A stretch of 16,056 bases of DNA, from positions 1 through 16,056 of the forward strand of contig JAIRKX010000023.1 of NCBI GenBank assembly GCA_031259805.1, given 5' to 3'. The position numbers were made by a program, and so were the translations under genes. Below are positions 15,981-16,056 of this stretch, in pieces. The notes beneath the pieces are model-generated. The model worked only from the letters and a program-made list of their open reading frames with translations, did not search any database and had not been told where the DNA came from. Numbering within the stretch: the first letter of the stretch is position 1; each line of letters starts with the position of its first letter. The stretch is from Prevotellaceae bacterium. GTDB lineage: Bacteria; Bacteroidota; Bacteroidia; Bacteroidales; UBA932.

Positions 15981-16056
15981 ATGCTTAATAGTATTAAAAA
16001 ATTTGTGAGCCCATTTTCCGATTCCCCCCCGTGGGATAACGAAATTAAACATAGCT
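15981..16056 (+). CDS. Start of an unidentified gene (C-terminus outside window)
   Basis: An ATG at 15981, 28 bp after the rpsT stop, opens a frame that stays open for the remaining 25 codons (MLNSIKKFVSPFSDSPPWDN...). The start has a short basic, amphipathic stretch followed by a Pro/Ser-rich part. It is too short to recognise. The nearby ATG at 15964 stops after seven codons and is not a candidate. The gene might share the rpsT transcript. Confidence is limited because the visible frame is so short. Confidence 0.4.
   Translation, partial: MLNSIKKFVSPFSDSPPWDNEIKHS

Overview
The window comes from a bacterium of the Bacteroidetes, most likely order Bacteroidales. The grounds are a SusC/SusD outer-membrane pair, lipoproteins with an acidic stretch after the lipidated cysteine, no Shine-Dalgarno sequences, and several close matches to the Bacteroides promoter (-33 TTTG, about 19-20 bp, -7 TAnnTTTG). 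Coding GC looks near or above 50 %, with AT-rich promoters. Genus cannot be assigned.

Layout. (1) 1-2063, minus strand: the first 687 codons of a very large secreted protein with Ig-like repeats, open at the window edge. (2) 2064-2441: intergenic region with a 7-bp tandem array, a GC-rich hairpin and the ssb promoter. (3) 2442-2855: ssb. (4) 2856-3484: a 629-bp region with two hairpins, a strong promoter, a 37-nt AC microsatellite inside a possible 115-codon leader ORF, and a second possible promoter. (5) 3485-13950: a polysaccharide-utilization-type locus on the plus strand with very small gaps: SusE-like surface lipoprotein, SusC, SusD, secreted ThuA-like protein, secreted ThuA-GH18 fusion, secreted alginate-lyase-superfamily protein. 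(6) 13954-15447, minus strand: cysS, converging on the locus at a 7-bp array that supplies the stop codons of both genes. (7) 15526-16056: promoter, tRNA-Glu(UUC), rpsT, and the first 25 codons of an unidentified gene.

How the genes may work together (inference). The SusE-like lipoprotein and SusD would capture a glycan at the cell surface and SusC would import it with TonB energy. The three enzyme-like proteins have export signals and would cut or modify the glycan outside the cytoplasm. GH18 enzymes act on GlcNAc-containing glycans and alginate-lyase-superfamily proteins on uronate polymers, so the substrate may hold both amino sugar and uronic acid. No regulator, sulfatase or transporter for monosaccharides is in the window. 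The locus sits between housekeeping genes (ssb on one side, cysS/tRNA/rpsT on the other), so it may be an insertion.

Most unusual points: the ThuA-GH18 fusion beside a stand-alone ThuA paralogue; a textbook intrinsic terminator embedded in the signal-peptide codons of the ThuA gene, between susCD and the enzyme genes; an AC microsatellite that would switch a leader ORF on and off just upstream of the locus; and heptanucleotide arrays at two gene borders that carry stop codons in every frame on both strands.
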